Position numbers and translations under genes: made by a program
Shown here: positions 39,263 to 47,895 of the stretch, piece after piece
How the letters are laid out: the number at the start of each line of letters is the position of its first letter
How positions within the stretch are numbered: position 1 is the first letter of the stretch
Assembly (NCBI GenBank): GCA_035566435.1
Contig: DATMRF010000034.1
Location: forward strand, 203,221 to 267,220
Reading direction: 5' to 3'
DNA length: 64,000 bases
Source: DATMRF01 sp035566435
GTDB taxonomy: Bacteria > Verrucomicrobiota > Verrucomicrobiia > Limisphaerales > UBA8199
The notes under the pieces: generated by a model
Seen by the model: the letters and a program-made list of their open reading frames with translations, nothing else
Database searches by the model: none
Told to the model about the DNA's origin: nothing

Positions 39263-40843
39263 GTGAGCCAATCTCTAATCACCGAGCCTCTCATCACGTG
39301 CCGCCTGGGCGAAGCCCGCAGGTTGCTCGAACCCTGTTCGATTGTCATCTTCGGCGCCAGCGGCGACCTCACCTCGCGCAAACTCATCCCGGCCCTGTAC
39401 CATCTCTGCAAAGAGAAACAAATGCCGCCGGATTTTCGCATCATCGGTTTTGCCCGCCGGGACAAGACAGACGCTTCCTGGCGGGATGAGTTACGGCAGG
39501 ACCTCGACCGGTTTTCCCGCACCAAACCCGTCGATGAAACGGTCTGGCGCGACTTCTCGAGCCATCTTGTTTATTGCCAGGGCGACCTCACGGCCGGCGA
39601 GGCCTACGCTAAACTCGAAAAGCAGCTCAGCTCCTTCGGCAGCGAGCCGCTCCGCCGGAATCTGCTGTTCTACCTCGCCACCATGCCCAGCCAGTTTGGG
39701 GTCGTGGTCGAACAATTGCGCGCGTGCGGCCTGCTCCAGAAACAGAATGGCAACAACGGCAAAGGCTGGCAGCGCATCGTCGTTGAGAAACCCTTCGGCC
39801 ACGACCTGGAATCCGCCCGCCAGCTCAACCGCGAACTCACTCGCTACGCGACCGAGCAGCAGGTCTTCCGCATCGACCATTATCTTGGCAAGGAAACGGT
39901 CCAGAACATTTTGATGTTCCGCTTCTCCAACGCCATCTTCGAGCGCCTTTGGAACCGCGATTCCATCGAATACGTCCAGGTCACCGTTAGCGAAGAGCTT
40001 GGCGTTGGCCAGCGCGGCGGTTACTACGAAGAAGCCGGCGCGCTGCGCGACATGGTCCAGAATCATCTCCTCCAGGTCCTGTCGCTCATCGCCATGGAGC
40101 CGCCTGTCTCGCTCGAAGCCGAATGCATCAGGGACGAAAAGGTCAAGCTGCTCAAGTCCATCCGCAGCATGAACCCCGAGCAGGTCGCCCGGCAGGTCGT
40201 CCGCGGGCAATACTTTGCCGGCATCATCGATGGCCAGCCCCGCGCTGGCTACCGGCAGGAGACCAAAGTGAAATCGGATTCCAACGTCGAAACCTATGTC
40301 GCTTTGAAGCTATTCATCGACAACTGGCGCTGGTCCGGTATCCCCTTCTATCTGCGCACCGGCAAGAGCCTGCCCATCAGCGCCAGTGAGGTGCGCGTTC
40401 AGTTCCGGCCCACCCCCCATGTCCTCTTCGCGGCCGAGTGCGGCCAAAACCTCGATCCCAACTCGCTCGCGCTCCGCTTGCAACCTAACGAGGGTATCTC
40501 CTTGCGTTTCAACGGCAAAGTGCCCGGCACCAGCCTCGAGGTCAGGCCCGTTCGCATGCATTTCAGCTATGACGCCGAGTTCGGGGCTTACACTCCTGAA
40601 GCCTACGAACGACTCTTGTTGGAGGCGATGGCAGGTGATGCCACGCTGTTCATCCGCCGGGATGAGGTTGAGACCGCTTGGGAAATCGTCGATTCGATTC
40701 GCAAAACCTGGGAAGGCAAGCCCTTGACCAACCGCGAGTTCTATGCCGCCGGCACTTGGGGACCGGTCGCGGCCGACGATCTGCTCGCCCAGTCGGGCCA
40801 TGTTTGGCATGTCCCAGTCGTGCTGAACAGCAAGCCCGGGTAA
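39263..40843 (+). CDS. zwf: Glucose-6-phosphate 1-dehydrogenase
   Basis: 526 residues from GTG 39263. The frame opens at 39131, but that part is REP sequence, so the GTG is preferred; the remaining ~20-residue lead before the fold is still slightly long. Oxidises glucose 6-phosphate with NADP, the entry to the oxidative pentose phosphate route. NADP loop 'IVIFGASGDLTSRKLIPAL', substrate site 'VVEKPFGHDLESA' and 'FRIDHYLGKETVQNIL' with the catalytic His, and 'ISLRFNGKVPGTSLE'. 23 bp before pgl, forming an operon with it. Divergent from the efflux operon. Confidence 0.94.
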   Translation: MSQSLITEPLITCRLGEARRLLEPCSIVIFGASGDLTSRKLIPALYHLCKEKQMPPDFRIIGFARRDKTDASWRDELRQDLDRFSRTKPVDETVWRDFSSHLVYCQGDLTAGEAYAKLEKQLSSFGSEPLRRNLLFYLATMPSQFGVVVEQLRACGLLQKQNGNNGKGWQRIVVEKPFGHDLESARQLNRELTRYATEQQVFRIDHYLGKETVQNILMFRFSNAIFERLWNRDSIEYVQVTVSEELGVGQRGGYYEEAGALRDMVQNHLLQVLSLIAMEPPVSLEAECIRDEKVKLLKSIRSMNPEQVARQVVRGQYFAGIIDGQPRAGYRQETKVKSDSNVETYVALKLFIDNWRWSGIPFYLRTGKSLPISASEVRVQFRPTPHVLFAAECGQNLDPNSLALRLQPNEGISLRFNGKVPGTSLEVRPVRMHFSYDAEFGAYTPEAYERLLLEAMAGDATLFIRRDEVETAWEIVDSIRKTWEGKPLTNREFYAAGTWGPVAADDLLAQSGHVWHVPVVLNSKPG

Positions 40844-40866
40844 AAACCAGAATCGAGTTCCAACCC

Positions 40867-41592
40867 ATGTGCGCTTTCGAACTGATTCGTTTCGACGGAC
40901 CTGACAGCCTGGCACAGGCCGTTTCCGCCGACTGGCTCAAGAACCTTCGGCAGTCAGCCGGCAGAGCCGCTCCTTATGGCGTCGCGCTTTTGGGAGGGCG
41001 CATTGCCGGCCGCCTTTATTCGGCCGTCGCCGGCTTGCCCAAAACCGCTGAGGTTCTCAATTTCGTCCATTTTTTCTGGAGCGACGAGCGCTGCGTGCCG
41101 CCGGATTCTCCCGAGAGCAATTTCGGTCTGGCGCGCGAACGATTATTTCAACCGTTGGCCATTCCCGAGCGCCAAATTCATCGCCTGCGCGGGGAGGTGC
41201 CGCCGGAACAGGCGGCCGCAGAAGCGGAAGCCGAACTTCGTGCGCTGGCCTCTGTCTTCCCCGACGGCCAACCTGTGCTGGACTTGGTTTTCCTTGGGAT
41301 GGGGGAGGATGGCCACGTCGCCTCTCTTTTTCCCGGCGAACCGGAGGCAGTGATGGCGAACCAAGCCGTTTTCCGCCCGGTAGTTGCCCCCAAACCGCCG
41401 CCTCACAGGATTACACTCGGCTACCCGGCGATTGCTGCGGCCCGTGAAGTTTGGGTCCTGGCCTCCGGCCCCGGAAAAGCGGGCGCCCTCCGTGAATCCT
41501 TTGCCCCAAACGGTCGCACCCCGCTCGCCCGCGTCCTCAACCTTCGCCACCAGACCAGGATCTTTACCGACATTTTTTCGGTTCCCACTTGA
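40867..41592 (+). CDS. pgl: 6-phosphogluconolactonase
   Basis: 241 residues from ATG 40867. Hydrolyses the lactone made by Zwf. DevB/SOL-type fold: 'YGVALLGGRIAGRLYSAV' (normally LSGG), 'VHFFWSDERCVPPDSPESNF', 'LVFLGMGEDGHVASLFPGEP', all active-site segments. The variant 'LLGGR' replaces the usual 'SGG' phosphate loop Ser, a point to note. Coupled to zwf; no gnd gene is present. Confidence 0.93.
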   Translation: MCAFELIRFDGPDSLAQAVSADWLKNLRQSAGRAAPYGVALLGGRIAGRLYSAVAGLPKTAEVLNFVHFFWSDERCVPPDSPESNFGLARERLFQPLAIPERQIHRLRGEVPPEQAAAEAEAELRALASVFPDGQPVLDLVFLGMGEDGHVASLFPGEPEAVMANQAVFRPVVAPKPPPHRITLGYPAIAAAREVWVLASGPGKAGALRESFAPNGRTPLARVLNLRHQTRIFTDIFSVPT

Positions 41593-41782
41593 CGGGGAAC
41601 AGATCGCGTGGAACCAGTACAGGTAGTCGCGGTTGGCGCCGCGGGCGCCGGCGCTGGTTCGCCGGGCGCAAGCGAATCTTTGAAAAGAAGAAATTGTTTG
41701 AACAAGTAGCGCCGCTGCTGTGTCGATGAGGGTGCAGTGCGCGAAGAATTTCGCTGTTCGTTTAGGGTTAGTATAGAGGTTT
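41593..41782. other. Intergenic region after pgl
   Basis: No recognised gene. A 33-codon frame from GTG 41608 (Ala/Gly-rich) has no support. The region leads into the candidate structured RNA. Confidence 0.4.
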
Positions 41783-41905
41783 TGCTTGTAATGCGGTTCG
41801 AACAGCGAGCAAATAGTTGGCCGCATTACCCTTCTGAGCGCCTGGGTGAAGGCGTATAAACCTCGTCACCACTAAGAGCCGGATGCAAATCCGGCTCTTT
41901 GCTTG
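41783..41905 (+). ncRNA. Candidate structured small RNA with intrinsic terminator
   Basis: Three hairpins in a row: GTAATGCGG/CCGCATTAC (41788-41796 with 41821-41829), CGCCT/AGGCG (41839-41843 with 41850-41854) and the terminator AAGAGCCGGAT/ATCCGGCTCTT (41874-41884 with 41889-41899). A weak -10-like TATAGA lies at 41772-41777. It could instead be the 3' UTR of pgl or a 5' leader; no known RNA family was recognised. Confidence 0.4.
41874..41905 (+). terminator. Rho-independent terminator
   Basis: Perfect 11-bp stem (41874-41884 with 41889-41899), 4-nt loop GCAA, then TTGCTTG. It ends the pgl transcript or the candidate small RNA. Confidence 0.75.
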
Positions 41906-41940
41906 TACCGGCCTGCCCGGGCCCCAGTGAAAAAATATGG

Positions 41941-42004
41941 CGCGCGCGATTCCGATCCTGCGGTTGGTTTTTGCGGCCAGGCCCACGACTGGAATCGTGC
42001 GCCC
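41941..42004. repeat. 64-bp paired-palindrome element, copy B
   Basis: Same length and architecture as 12917-12980: GCGATTCCGATC, spacer GGTTGGTTTTTGCGG, then CACGACTGGAATCGTG CGCCCC. It lies just upstream of accA. Confidence 0.75.
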
Positions 42005-42049
42005 CGTTCACGCCCGAAAACGGCGTTGCCTGCCCTCGCCGGAACGTTT

Positions 42050-43066
42050 ATGCTGGACCCGATGAAACATCAACTCGACTTCGAAAAGCCCCTTGCAGAG
42101 TTGCAGAGCAAGCTTGAGGAGTTGAAAAGTCACCCGGAAGCGCATTCCCTCGGCATCAGCGTCGAGCAGGAGGTTTCGTTGATCGAAAAGAAGCTCGAGG
42201 AAACCAAACGGCAGATCTTTCTCAATCTCAGCGCGTGGGACCGGATCAAGATCGCCCGCCATCCCAAGCGGCCGTTTACCCTCGACTACCTCAAATCCAC
42301 ATTTACCGACTTCGCCGAATTGCACGGCGACCGGCTGTTCGCCGAGGACCGCGCGGTCGTCGGCGGTTTTGCCTGCCTGGGACCGCACAAAGTGATGGTG
42401 ATGGGCACCCAGAAGGGCCGGGATACCAAGGAAAACATTCTCCGCAATTTCGGCTCCGCCCACCCTGAAGGGTATCGTAAAGCCCTGAGGCTGATGAAAC
42501 TCGCCGACAAATTTCACTTGCCCATCATTACCCTGATCGACACGGCTGGTGCCTACCCTGGTATCGGAGCCGAAGAGCGCCATATCGCCGAGGCTATCGC
42601 CGTTAATTTGCGCGAGATGATGCTGTTCGAAGTGCCGATTATCGCTGCGGTGATTGGCGAAGGGGGCTCGGGCGGCGCCCTTGGCATCGGTGTCGCCGAC
42701 CGCGTCCTCATCATGGGAAACGCTTACTATTCTGTGATCAGCCCGGAAGGCTGTGCCGCCATCCTCTGGAAGGACCGCTCGGCCGCGCCGAAGGCCGCCG
42801 AGGCGCTGAAGATTACCGCCAACCACTTGCTGGAGCTCGGTTTGGTTGACGAGATCGTGCCTGAGCCGTTGGGCGGCGCGCATACCGATCCTGATGCCAC
42901 CGCTGTGACTTTGCGCGATACTCTCCTCAAACATCTGGAACAACTGCTTGCGCTTCCCGGCGCCGACCGCTTGAAACAGCGCTACGCAAAGTTTCGAAGT
43001 TTCGGCCATTTTATGGAAAAACAGGCGACACCGGCCGACAAAGCGGCTGCCGATACCGCCGGCTAG
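42050..43066 (+). CDS. accA: Acetyl-CoA carboxylase carboxyltransferase subunit alpha
   Basis: 338 residues from ATG 42050 (GGAA a few bases upstream); ATG 42062 is a close alternative and the earlier ORF start lies in a repeat. With AccD it transfers CO2 from carboxybiotin to acetyl-CoA, the first step of fatty-acid synthesis. Marks: N-terminal coiled helices 'FEKPLAELQSKLEELK', 'KRPFTLDYLKSTFTDFAELH', 'GDRLFAEDRAVVGGFA', 'HPEGYRKALRLMKLADKF', 'ITLIDTAGAYPGIGAEERH', 'IGEGGSGGALGIGVADRV'. No accD nearby. Confidence 0.95.
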   Translation: MLDPMKHQLDFEKPLAELQSKLEELKSHPEAHSLGISVEQEVSLIEKKLEETKRQIFLNLSAWDRIKIARHPKRPFTLDYLKSTFTDFAELHGDRLFAEDRAVVGGFACLGPHKVMVMGTQKGRDTKENILRNFGSAHPEGYRKALRLMKLADKFHLPIITLIDTAGAYPGIGAEERHIAEAIAVNLREMMLFEVPIIAAVIGEGGSGGALGIGVADRVLIMGNAYYSVISPEGCAAILWKDRSAAPKAAEALKITANHLLELGLVDEIVPEPLGGAHTDPDATAVTLRDTLLKHLEQLLALPGADRLKQRYAKFRSFGHFMEKQATPADKAAADTAG

Positions 43067-43130
43067 AGGCCATTCGGGGTCGTTCGAAGCGAACGCCGCG
43101 CGGGTAACACTCAACTCTCGACTGCCAATA

Positions 43131-44093
43131 GTGCTCTACCCCCTGACTTTTCGGCCGATTTTCAAAGAGCGTGTGTGGGGCGGCCGCAAGCTCCAGGAAT
43201 TGTACCGGAAACCTCTGCCGCCGGGAGTGCCCATCGGCGAATCCTGGGAAATCAGCGATCGGCCGGGTGATGCGAGCGTGATCGCCAACGGCCCGCTGGC
43301 AGGCAAAGACCTCCATTGGTTGATGCAAAATCATGGCCAGGAACTTCTGGGCGAAGCCAAACCCCAAGCCGACCGCTTTCCTTTGCTGGTCAAGCTGCTC
43401 GATGCCCGCGAAAAACTTTCGCTCCAGGTCCACCCGCCGGCGCAAAAGGCCCCCCAACTCGGTGGTGAGCCAAAAACCGAGATGTGGTACATCGCGGATG
43501 CCGCGCCCGGCGCCGAACTTTTTGTCGGCCTTAAACGCGGCGTCACCCGCGAGGAGTTCGAGCGCAAAGTTTCCGCTGGGACGGTCGCGGATTGCTTTTA
43601 TCGCGTGACGGTCAGCCCGGGCGATGCGATGTTCCTGCCCAGCGGGCGGGTTCACGCCGTGGGCGCAGAGCTGGTCATTTTTGAAATCCAGCAAAACTCC
43701 GATACGACCTATCGGGTTTTCGACTGGAATCGCGCCGGCCTGGATGGCAAACCCCGGCAACTGCACCTTGCCGAATCCCTCGCCAGCATCGACTTCAACG
43801 ACTTTGAGCCGGCCCTCGTCCCCCGCGATGGCCGGACCCTGGATCATCTCGAGCACCGTCCCCTGGTCAACGATCCTCTATTCAGGGTGGACGCCATCAC
43901 CGCGACGGCGAGCGCGTCGATGCCCGTGGCTTCTAACTTGGGGATTATCGGTGTGGTCGAAGGCAAAGCTGCGGTCACCGGGGCAGGGGAGTCGCTTGAA
44001 GTGGCCAAAGGCGGTTTCTGTCTCCTGCCTGCTGCGCTGAAAGCCGAGCTTGTCCTGGAAGCCGGTGCCACCGTGTTGCTCGTCCAGGCCTGA
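43131..44093 (+). CDS. manA: Mannose-6-phosphate isomerase (class I, short form)
   Basis: 320 residues from GTG 43131. Interconverts mannose 6-phosphate and fructose 6-phosphate. Cupin core with zinc ligands in 'LSLQVHPPAQKA' (Gln, His), 'KTEMWYIADA' (Glu) and 'LPSGRVHAVGAELVIFEIQQ' (His). 'VWGGRKLQELY' and 'IGESWEIS' mark the Firmicutes-like short ManA. It may supply mannose-derived nucleotide sugars for the exopolysaccharide locus at 54-63 kb (inference). Separate from accA by a 64-bp gap with a short hairpin. Confidence 0.92.
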   Translation: MLYPLTFRPIFKERVWGGRKLQELYRKPLPPGVPIGESWEISDRPGDASVIANGPLAGKDLHWLMQNHGQELLGEAKPQADRFPLLVKLLDAREKLSLQVHPPAQKAPQLGGEPKTEMWYIADAAPGAELFVGLKRGVTREEFERKVSAGTVADCFYRVTVSPGDAMFLPSGRVHAVGAELVIFEIQQNSDTTYRVFDWNRAGLDGKPRQLHLAESLASIDFNDFEPALVPRDGRTLDHLEHRPLVNDPLFRVDAITATASASMPVASNLGIIGVVEGKAAVTGAGESLEVAKGGFCLLPAALKAELVLEAGATVLLVQA

Positions 44094-44218
44094 GGCCCTA
44101 ACCATCACTGACGCTTCACGGGTCGTCCGCTTTTGTTCCTTGAATTAACCCAAAACCTGCCCGATGCTTCCAGTCGCACAGGTGAACACTCAAATCGGCC
44201 GCGCAGAATAATGCCCGC

Positions 44219-44641
44219 GTGAAACAGTTCCTCCAACGTTGGGTCATTAATACCCTTGCGGTGCTGACAGCGGTGTACATCCTGCCAGGTACTATTCACT
44301 ACGGAAAACCTCTGGACCTGCTCGTGGCTTCGCTGATCCTGGGCATCCTTAACGCCTTCCTGAGGCCCCTCCTCATGTTCCTTGCATTGCCGTTGCTGAT
44401 CTTCACCCTCGGTTTATTTACCCTCGTCATTAACGCTCTGCTGCTTTATTTTGTCGGCCTGCTTCTGCGTCCCCACTTTTACGTCGATGATTTTTGGGGT
44501 GCGTTCTGGGGCGCGTTGGTGATCAGCGTAGTCGCGATGCTGCTGAATACGCTGACCGGCGCGAATCGCGCCCATATCCGCTTCCAACATCGCCGCCGGC
44601 CGCCGGGCTCCGGTGGCGGCGGACCGGTGATCGATGTCTGA
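44219..44641 (+). CDS. Membrane protein of the YvlD/phage-holin-IV-like family
   Basis: 140 residues from GTG 44219 (the ATG at 44211 is followed by a stop). Four membrane segments: 'WVINTLAVLTAVYILPG', 'LDLLVASLILGILNAFLRPL', 'LPLLIFTLGLFTLVINALLL', 'WGAFWGALVISVVAMLLNTL', with the typical 'LNAFLRPLL' and 'LP..I.TLG...LVINAL' pattern. Role unclear (envelope stress in Bacillus). The C-terminal 25 residues are Arg/Gly-rich. Confidence 0.85.
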   Translation: MKQFLQRWVINTLAVLTAVYILPGTIHYGKPLDLLVASLILGILNAFLRPLLMFLALPLLIFTLGLFTLVINALLLYFVGLLLRPHFYVDDFWGAFWGALVISVVAMLLNTLTGANRAHIRFQHRRRPPGSGGGGPVIDV

Positions 44642-44745
44642 GCCCCGCCTCCTCCACACGCATTTCGGACTTCTACGAGAGGGTGAGAGCGGTAGGGACG
44701 CTGTCGACGAGCCGGTGCAACCGGAACCAGACTCGTTGTGGAAAC

Positions 44746-44814
44746 GGTTGCAGGTTGAAAGTTACAAGTCGACGACCGCCGGCGTAACCAACTTGCAACC
44801 TTCAACTTACAACT
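44746..44814. repeat. Heptamer tract in inverted pair (GGTTGAA type)
   Basis: GGTTGCA, GGTTGAA, AGTTACA at 44746-44766, and the inverted series AACTTGCAACCTTCAACTT at 44790-44808 continuing to 44814. Confidence 0.75.
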
Positions 44815-44917
44815 GGTAACCGCGAAAACCTGCGCAGAAAAACGACATTTCCGCATATAGTCATTCAGCGCGCCGCATTGTTCACAGCTCGGAACGGCGC
44901 GCTGCGGACAGCGCTCT

Positions 44918-45547
44918 CTACCGTGCCGGACTGGGATTGAGTTGGTAACCCGAACGCAGCGTCCGGATCCCTCGTGCCCGGAAGTCTCTTTCAAAGTCCG
45001 TCAACAGCTCAGCCAGCTCCAGCGGCGTCTCGATCGTCCGGAACAGCGGGCTGGCCGCGAACACTGTTGTCATTTGCGCGAAATAGTCCTCATCATCCGT
45101 GCGCAAAAACACCGTGCCTTGCGGTGCGAGTGCATCACGCGCCAGGGCGGGGAAGTCGTCGTTGATCAACCGGTGACGGCGATGCTTCCGTTTCGGCCAC
45201 GGGTCGGGGAAGTAAATGTGCACGGAGGCCGCAGAGTGCGCGGGCAGCAGGTACTGAAGGAAATAGGCGGACTCAATCCGGACGCCCCGTAAATTGATCA
45301 GCTCGGCGCGCCGGCCTTTCCGGTCGAGCTTGCGCATTCGTCCCAGCAAGCGTTCGACGCCGATGAAGTTGCGTTCGGGATGCCGCTGGGCATGTTCGAC
45401 CAGAAACGAGCCGTCGCCACTGCCGAGCTCGACCTCCAGCGGCCGGCCGTGAGAAAAAAGCCGGGCCGGCTCGATCCGCTCCAGAATCGACGGAAGCGGG
45501 TATATCAGGCTGGGCAACTCCGCTTTGGGAGCCGGGCTGGGTTGCAT
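44918..45547 (-). CDS. trmB: tRNA (guanine-N7-)-methyltransferase
   Basis: 209 residues from ATG 45547 (the longer ORF begins with TTG at 45586). Makes m7G46 in tRNA variable loops. SAM-binding 'PLEVELGSGDGSFLVEHAQR', 'NFIGVERLLGRMRK', and the TrmB signature 'VHIYFPDPWPKRKHRRHRLI' with 'LRTDDEDYFAQM'; the final 'LTDFERDFRARG' matches the T-x-[FY]-E motif. Faces tRNA-Pro on the same strand 59 bp upstream. Confidence 0.93.
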   Translation of the reverse strand: MQPSPAPKAELPSLIYPLPSILERIEPARLFSHGRPLEVELGSGDGSFLVEHAQRHPERNFIGVERLLGRMRKLDRKGRRAELINLRGVRIESAYFLQYLLPAHSAASVHIYFPDPWPKRKHRRHRLINDDFPALARDALAPQGTVFLRTDDEDYFAQMTTVFAASPLFRTIETPLELAELLTDFERDFRARGIRTLRSGYQLNPSPAR

Positions 45548-45605
45548 GGAGAAAGTTAACAAGGGCAGAGAGCAGCAGGCAACCAATCGTCGGTCTGGAC
45601 AAAAG

Positions 45606-45683
45606 TGGTCGGGGCGGTGAGATTCGAACTCACGACCTCTTGTACCCGAAACAAGCGCGCTAGCCAGGCTACGCTACGCCCCG
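45606..45683 (-). tRNA. tRNA-Pro (anticodon CGG)
   Basis: Minus-strand cloverleaf: acceptor CGGGGCG/CGCCCCG, anticodon stem CTTGT/ACAAG with loop TTCGGGT (anticodon CGG), T-arm GTGAG-TTCGAAT-CTCAC, discriminator A and an encoded CCA (45606-45608). Reads CCG codons. Confidence 0.96.
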
Positions 45684-45772
45684 AACCCTGAAGTGGAGAA
45701 GATGCCGATTGGCATGGCTAATTGCAATGACGAAGTTGAGAATATTTAAATAACTTGCGTCCTTCCTCAATC

Positions 45773-45797
45773 GGGGCGGGGACGGCCACGTCCCCGT
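45773..45797. repeat. REP-1 palindrome
   Basis: GGGGCGGGGACGGCCACGTC then CCCGT; pairs in inverted orientation with 45823-45840. Confidence 0.85.
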
Positions 45798-45822
45798 GTT
45801 TTTCTTTGCACCCACACCGTCA

Positions 45823-45840
45823 GGGGATGTGGCCGTCCCC
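45823..45840. repeat. REP-1 palindrome, inverted partner
   Basis: GGGGATGTGGCCGTCCCC, the reverse complement of GGGGACGGCCACATCCCC, giving a BIME-like inverted pair with 45773. Confidence 0.8.
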
Positions 45841-45866
45841 ACCGCGATGAGTGGACCACTCCGGCT

Positions 45867-46796
45867 TCACCGATCCTCCGCCTCAAACGTCGCTACGATC
45901 GGCCGGTGGTCCGAGGCGATTCCCCAATTCGGTATTGTCTGCACGTAGGTCTCGTTCGTAACCCATTCTTTCGCCATCCCTGAGCTGAGCAGGATGAAGT
46001 CGATCCGGTTGTAGGTGTCCTCCGCCCCGTAATAGTGCGTCCATGTCACGTTGCGCGGTTCGGTAGAGGGGGCGGGGGAGCGGCCCCCATCCCCGTTTCG
46101 TTCGGCAGGACGCGTATCTACAAGCTTGCCTCGGTAACGTCCAAGGACGGCCTTTGTCGAGGCCGCGTCTTTAGTGTCGTTGAAATCGCCGAGGACCACC
46201 AGGTTGGCGTCGGCATTGGTCTCCAACCGCGCGTCAATATGCTCGCGAAGCAACTTCGCCTCCTCGAGCCGCATCTCGGCTTCGTCGGCGGAGAATACGG
46301 GTCGTTTGGACTTGAGGTGGGTAGTCAGCAGCGTGAAAGAGTAAGTCGGTGTCACCTGAATATCGACTTCCGCGAACCCACGGCTCACCCGGAATCGCTT
46401 TCCGCTCAGCAGGAAACTGTCGTTGGTGTGCGGCCGCCGCGCGGTGAACGGGAACTTGCTTAGCACCGCGACGTGGATATTCGTGTCGTACCCCGCGACG
46501 TCTTCCCAGAAAGGCAGGTCGAGGCCGTCCGTTCTCAGCGAGTCACGCAGTTCAAGCAGGGCGTTCGTTCCGCCCATCTCCTGCAAAGCGAGCACGTCGG
46601 GCTTCAGCGCCAGTATACTTTCGCGGACCTTGGTTCTGGACTCGGCTGATTTGGCAGGACGGTTTTCCGTCGCTTTGAGCAGATATCCTTCCACATTGTA
46701 CGTGGCGACTCGAAACGTCTGCGCGCTGGCGGCCGCGCCAAAGAGCAGCAGCATGAGAAGTGCCTCGGGGCGAAGCCGGCTTGATAGCAAGTCCAT
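45867..46796 (-). CDS. Exported endonuclease/exonuclease/phosphatase-family protein
   Basis: 309 residues from ATG 46796, which gives a signal peptide ending in AAASAQ. EEP fold: 'FRVATYNVEGYL' (Asn), 'PDVLALQEMGG' (metal Glu), 'LLTTHLKS', 'NLVVLGDFNDTKD' (Asp, Asn), 'NRIDFILLSSG' and 'IASDHRPIVATF' (Asp-His). Likely a periplasmic or secreted nuclease or phosphatase. Residues ~234-243 (between 'AERNGDGGRSPAP' and 'EPRNVTW') coincide with a degenerate REP-1 sequence inserted in frame. Divergent from folE2. Confidence 0.88.
   Translation of the reverse strand: MDLLSSRLRPEALLMLLLFGAAASAQTFRVATYNVEGYLLKATENRPAKSAESRTKVRESILALKPDVLALQEMGGTNALLELRDSLRTDGLDLPFWEDVAGYDTNIHVAVLSKFPFTARRPHTNDSFLLSGKRFRVSRGFAEVDIQVTPTYSFTLLTTHLKSKRPVFSADEAEMRLEEAKLLREHIDARLETNADANLVVLGDFNDTKDAASTKAVLGRYRGKLVDTRPAERNGDGGRSPAPSTEPRNVTWTHYYGAEDTYNRIDFILLSSGMAKEWVTNETYVQTIPNWGIASDHRPIVATFEAEDR
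46068..46096. repeat. Degenerate REP-1-like sequence inside the endonuclease gene
   Basis: GGGGGCGGGGGAGCGGCCCC then CATCCCCGT, similar to GGGGCGGGGACGGCCACGTC plus CCCGT. Lies in the coding frame. Confidence 0.5.
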
Positions 46797-46891
46797 GCGA
46801 GCTATAAGCGCATTCTCCGGCGGCGAGTCAAGTAATAAGCCGAACCGCCTTTCATTTGCAAACCACCGCTCCACTGCTACCTTTCTCCGTT

Positions 46892-47788
46892 ATGTTCAAG
46901 CCAGGCGAGAATGGTTCAACCCGCTCCCGGCGCCGCGCCGCGAAGGGCCGCCCCCTCCGACCCAGCGAACCGGTAGGACTGAGATTCAACGGGCACGTGC
47001 CGGCTGCCGCGGGCGCGAAGCTCCACGACAAGCAAAGCGAGCGCGATTACCGCGAGCTGCGCATCGACAAGGTCGGTGTGCGGGGCCTGCGCTTCCCCAT
47101 CCAGGTGCGCGACAAGGAACGTTCTGTGCAAAACACCGTCGCGACCATCGGCATGTTTGTGGACCTGCCCAAGGAGTTCAAGGGCACCCACATGAGCCGG
47201 TTCATCGAAGTGCTCAACGCCCACGGCAACGTCATCCACGTCGAAAACATCAACGATATCCTCTACGCGATGCAGCAAAAGTTCCACGCCGCTACCTCGC
47301 ACCTGGAAGTCGAGTTCCCGTACTTCATGGTCAAGCAGGCGCCCGTCACCGGCCTCGAGAGCGTCATGGATTACATCGCCCGGTTCGATGCGGCCGCGTG
47401 CCGCCGGGAGCTCGATTTTGTGCTGACCGTCAAAGCCATGGTCACGACCCTTTGCCCCTGCTCCAAGGCCATAGCCGCTTATGGCGCCCATAACCAGCGC
47501 GGCGAAGTCACCGTGCGCATTCGTTCGCGCAAGGCGGTTTGGATTGAGGATTTGATCGGCTTGATCGAAAGCTCCGCCAGCTCGGAGCTGTACGGGCTGT
47601 TGAAGCGGCAGGACGAAAAAGCCGTCACCGAGCGCGCTTACGAGAACCCGGTGTTCGTCGAGGACCTGGTGCGAAATGTCGCGCTCAAACTCAACGCGCA
47701 CCCGGACGTGACGTGGTACCAGGTGGAGGCCGAGAACCATGAGAGCATCCACAACCACAACGCCTACGCCTGCATAGAAAAAAGCTAG
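46892..47788 (+). CDS. folE2: GTP cyclohydrolase FolE2 (type IB)
   Basis: 298 residues from ATG 46892 (an upstream TTG at 46856 is less likely). Converts GTP to 7,8-dihydroneopterin triphosphate for folate or queuosine. 'ERDYRELRIDKVGVRGLRFP', 'QNTVATIGMFVDLP' and especially 'TTLCPCSKAIAAYGAHNQRG' with the catalytic Cys and His of the metal-flexible FolE2 enzymes; 'AENHESIHNHNAYA' at the end. FolE2 often substitutes for zinc-dependent FolE under zinc limitation; a ZIP transporter and Fur-type regulator lie 1.5 kb downstream. Confidence 0.94.
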   Translation: MFKPGENGSTRSRRRAAKGRPLRPSEPVGLRFNGHVPAAAGAKLHDKQSERDYRELRIDKVGVRGLRFPIQVRDKERSVQNTVATIGMFVDLPKEFKGTHMSRFIEVLNAHGNVIHVENINDILYAMQQKFHAATSHLEVEFPYFMVKQAPVTGLESVMDYIARFDAAACRRELDFVLTVKAMVTTLCPCSKAIAAYGAHNQRGEVTVRIRSRKAVWIEDLIGLIESSASSELYGLLKRQDEKAVTERAYENPVFVEDLVRNVALKLNAHPDVTWYQVEAENHESIHNHNAYACIEKS

Positions 47789-47895
47789 CCTGGATGCTTC
47801 GTGCTCCGGCCGGCAGGTACGAAATATCCGGGCTACCCGCTCGTTTGGACGTGGGCGAGTGGGGTCTTTCCCCCGAAAGAATTGTGAAAATTGTT

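Noticed and set aside
41608..41709. 33-codon Ala/Gly-rich frame after pgl
   Set aside because: No ribosome binding site or conserved feature.
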